This document shows positions 20,920 to 21,330 of a DNA stretch of 21,330 bases, in pieces. The translations under genes and the position numbers were made by a program. The stretch lies in assembly GCA_001399805.1 (NCBI GenBank), contig LIHJ01000028.1, positions 1-21,330 on the forward strand, given 5' to 3'. Every line of letters starts with the position of its first letter. The stretch's first letter is position 1. The notes beneath the pieces are model-generated. The model did no database searches and was not told the origin of the DNA. It worked only from the letters and a program-made list of their open reading frames with translations. The DNA is from Candidatus Bathyarchaeota archaeon BA1. GTDB lineage: Archaea; Thermoproteota; Bathyarchaeia; Bathyarchaeales; Bathyarchaeaceae.

Positions 20920-21330
20920 TCACGCTCCCTTTTTTGTCGCAACTAGGAGGAAATCAGTTGGAATGAGAGGAACATCCTTAACCTTATATTCAGCATAGTA
21001 CTCTTCTACACGATCAATCTGAAATCTTGCCCCAACTGCCGCATTGATAATGTCACTGAGCTTCCATAGGAACTCAACAGCCGGTGGTATATTTTCTTCT
21101 GGCTGGTAAATTTCGGGTCGCTGGTCGAAGTAGCTCTTTCTAAAGGTTACTGCTCCGTTTATCACTTTTGTGATCATAGAGAGGGGATGAAAATCTGAAA
21201 CAATTAGTTTGCCACCACTTCTTAGCACTCGATAGACATTTTTCATCCAAACGTTAAGATTCTCTACCCAGATAAAGACACCGCATTCTGCAACCGCCAA
21301 GTCAAAGTGGTTGCTTGGAATACTCTTAGG
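20920..21330 (-). CDS. Class I SAM-dependent methyltransferase, C-terminal part
   Basis: 136 residues visible; the 5' end of the gene lies beyond the window. The frame is open to the edge (KSIPSNHFDLAVAECGVFIW), so the TTG at 21300 is not the start. The motifs after the SAM site are present: NHFDLAVAECGVF (post-motif strand with an acid), WVENLNVWMKNVYRVLRSGG (helix and turn typical of methyltransferase type 11) and KLIVSDFHPLS. The N-terminal GxGxG SAM loop is outside the window. The substrate is unknown; small-molecule or quinone/biotin-type methylases share this layout. Confidence 0.85.
   Translation of the reverse strand, partial: PKSIPSNHFDLAVAECGVFIWVENLNVWMKNVYRVLRSGGKLIVSDFHPLSMITKVINGAVTFRKSYFDQRPEIYQPEENIPPAVEFLWKLSDIINAAVGARFQIDRVEEYYAEYKVKDVPLIPTDFLLVATKKGA

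Overview
The window reads as chromosomal DNA of an archaeon, most likely a member of the TACK/Thermoproteota group such as Bathyarchaeia. This rests on gene content (Hjc-type Holliday junction resolvase, archaeo-eukaryotic primase remnant, ATP-dependent Lig1-type DNA ligase, DUF123 protein, stomatin/NfeD protease pair, several VapBC pairs) and on archaeal-style promoters (TATA-like boxes about 25 nt before leaderless or GGTG/GGAGG-led starts). The lineage is inference; no rRNA or confident tRNA is present.

Layout. 1-1474: an intact VapBC pair on the minus strand, then a broken RelBE-like pair on the plus strand. 1502-4386 (minus): a nucleotidyltransferase/CDP-alcohol phosphatidyltransferase fusion resembling the di-myo-inositol-phosphate enzymes, and an MFS transporter. 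4698-5787: a short MscS-like channel with an in-frame stop upstream of its usable start, and a two-TM protein with a soluble beta-rich tail. 5887-8142 (plus): membrane-anchored SagB-type nitroreductase, a frameshifted membrane protein that can be reassembled from three frames, and a CPBP intramembrane protease, packed as one operon. 8226-10382: stomatin/SPFH protein plus its NfeD/ClpP-class membrane protease. 10398-11464 (minus): GNAT acetyltransferase and DUF123. 11586-13251: antitoxin relics, an intact VapBC pair and a gene-poor stretch with a membrane-protein relic. 13335-15858: TPR protein, TIGR04076-like protein (minus) and Lig1, whose leader holds a perfect 10-bp hairpin. 16034-17618: solute-binding protein with a TATA box, a dyad at the predicted transcription start, and a probable C-terminal frameshift. 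17619-18110: AT-rich gene-free DNA. 18111-20697: YjbQ protein (minus), a decayed primase gene, an unknown protein with a nuclease-like outline, and Hjc. The right edge cuts a methyltransferase gene.

Two themes stand out. First, replication/repair genes (Lig1, AEP relic, Hjc) and toxin-antitoxin modules are interspersed, with several relics among them. Second, many broken genes can be repaired by changing one base in a short homopolymer. Either the assembly carries indel errors or the region is decaying. The AEP gene also has a stop codon and an internal deletion that removes the expected catalytic DxD segment, so that one looks genuinely dead. I see no CRISPR array, insertion sequence or rRNA. 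The best candidate for an undescribed system is the nitroreductase / PH-like membrane protein / CPBP protease operon.
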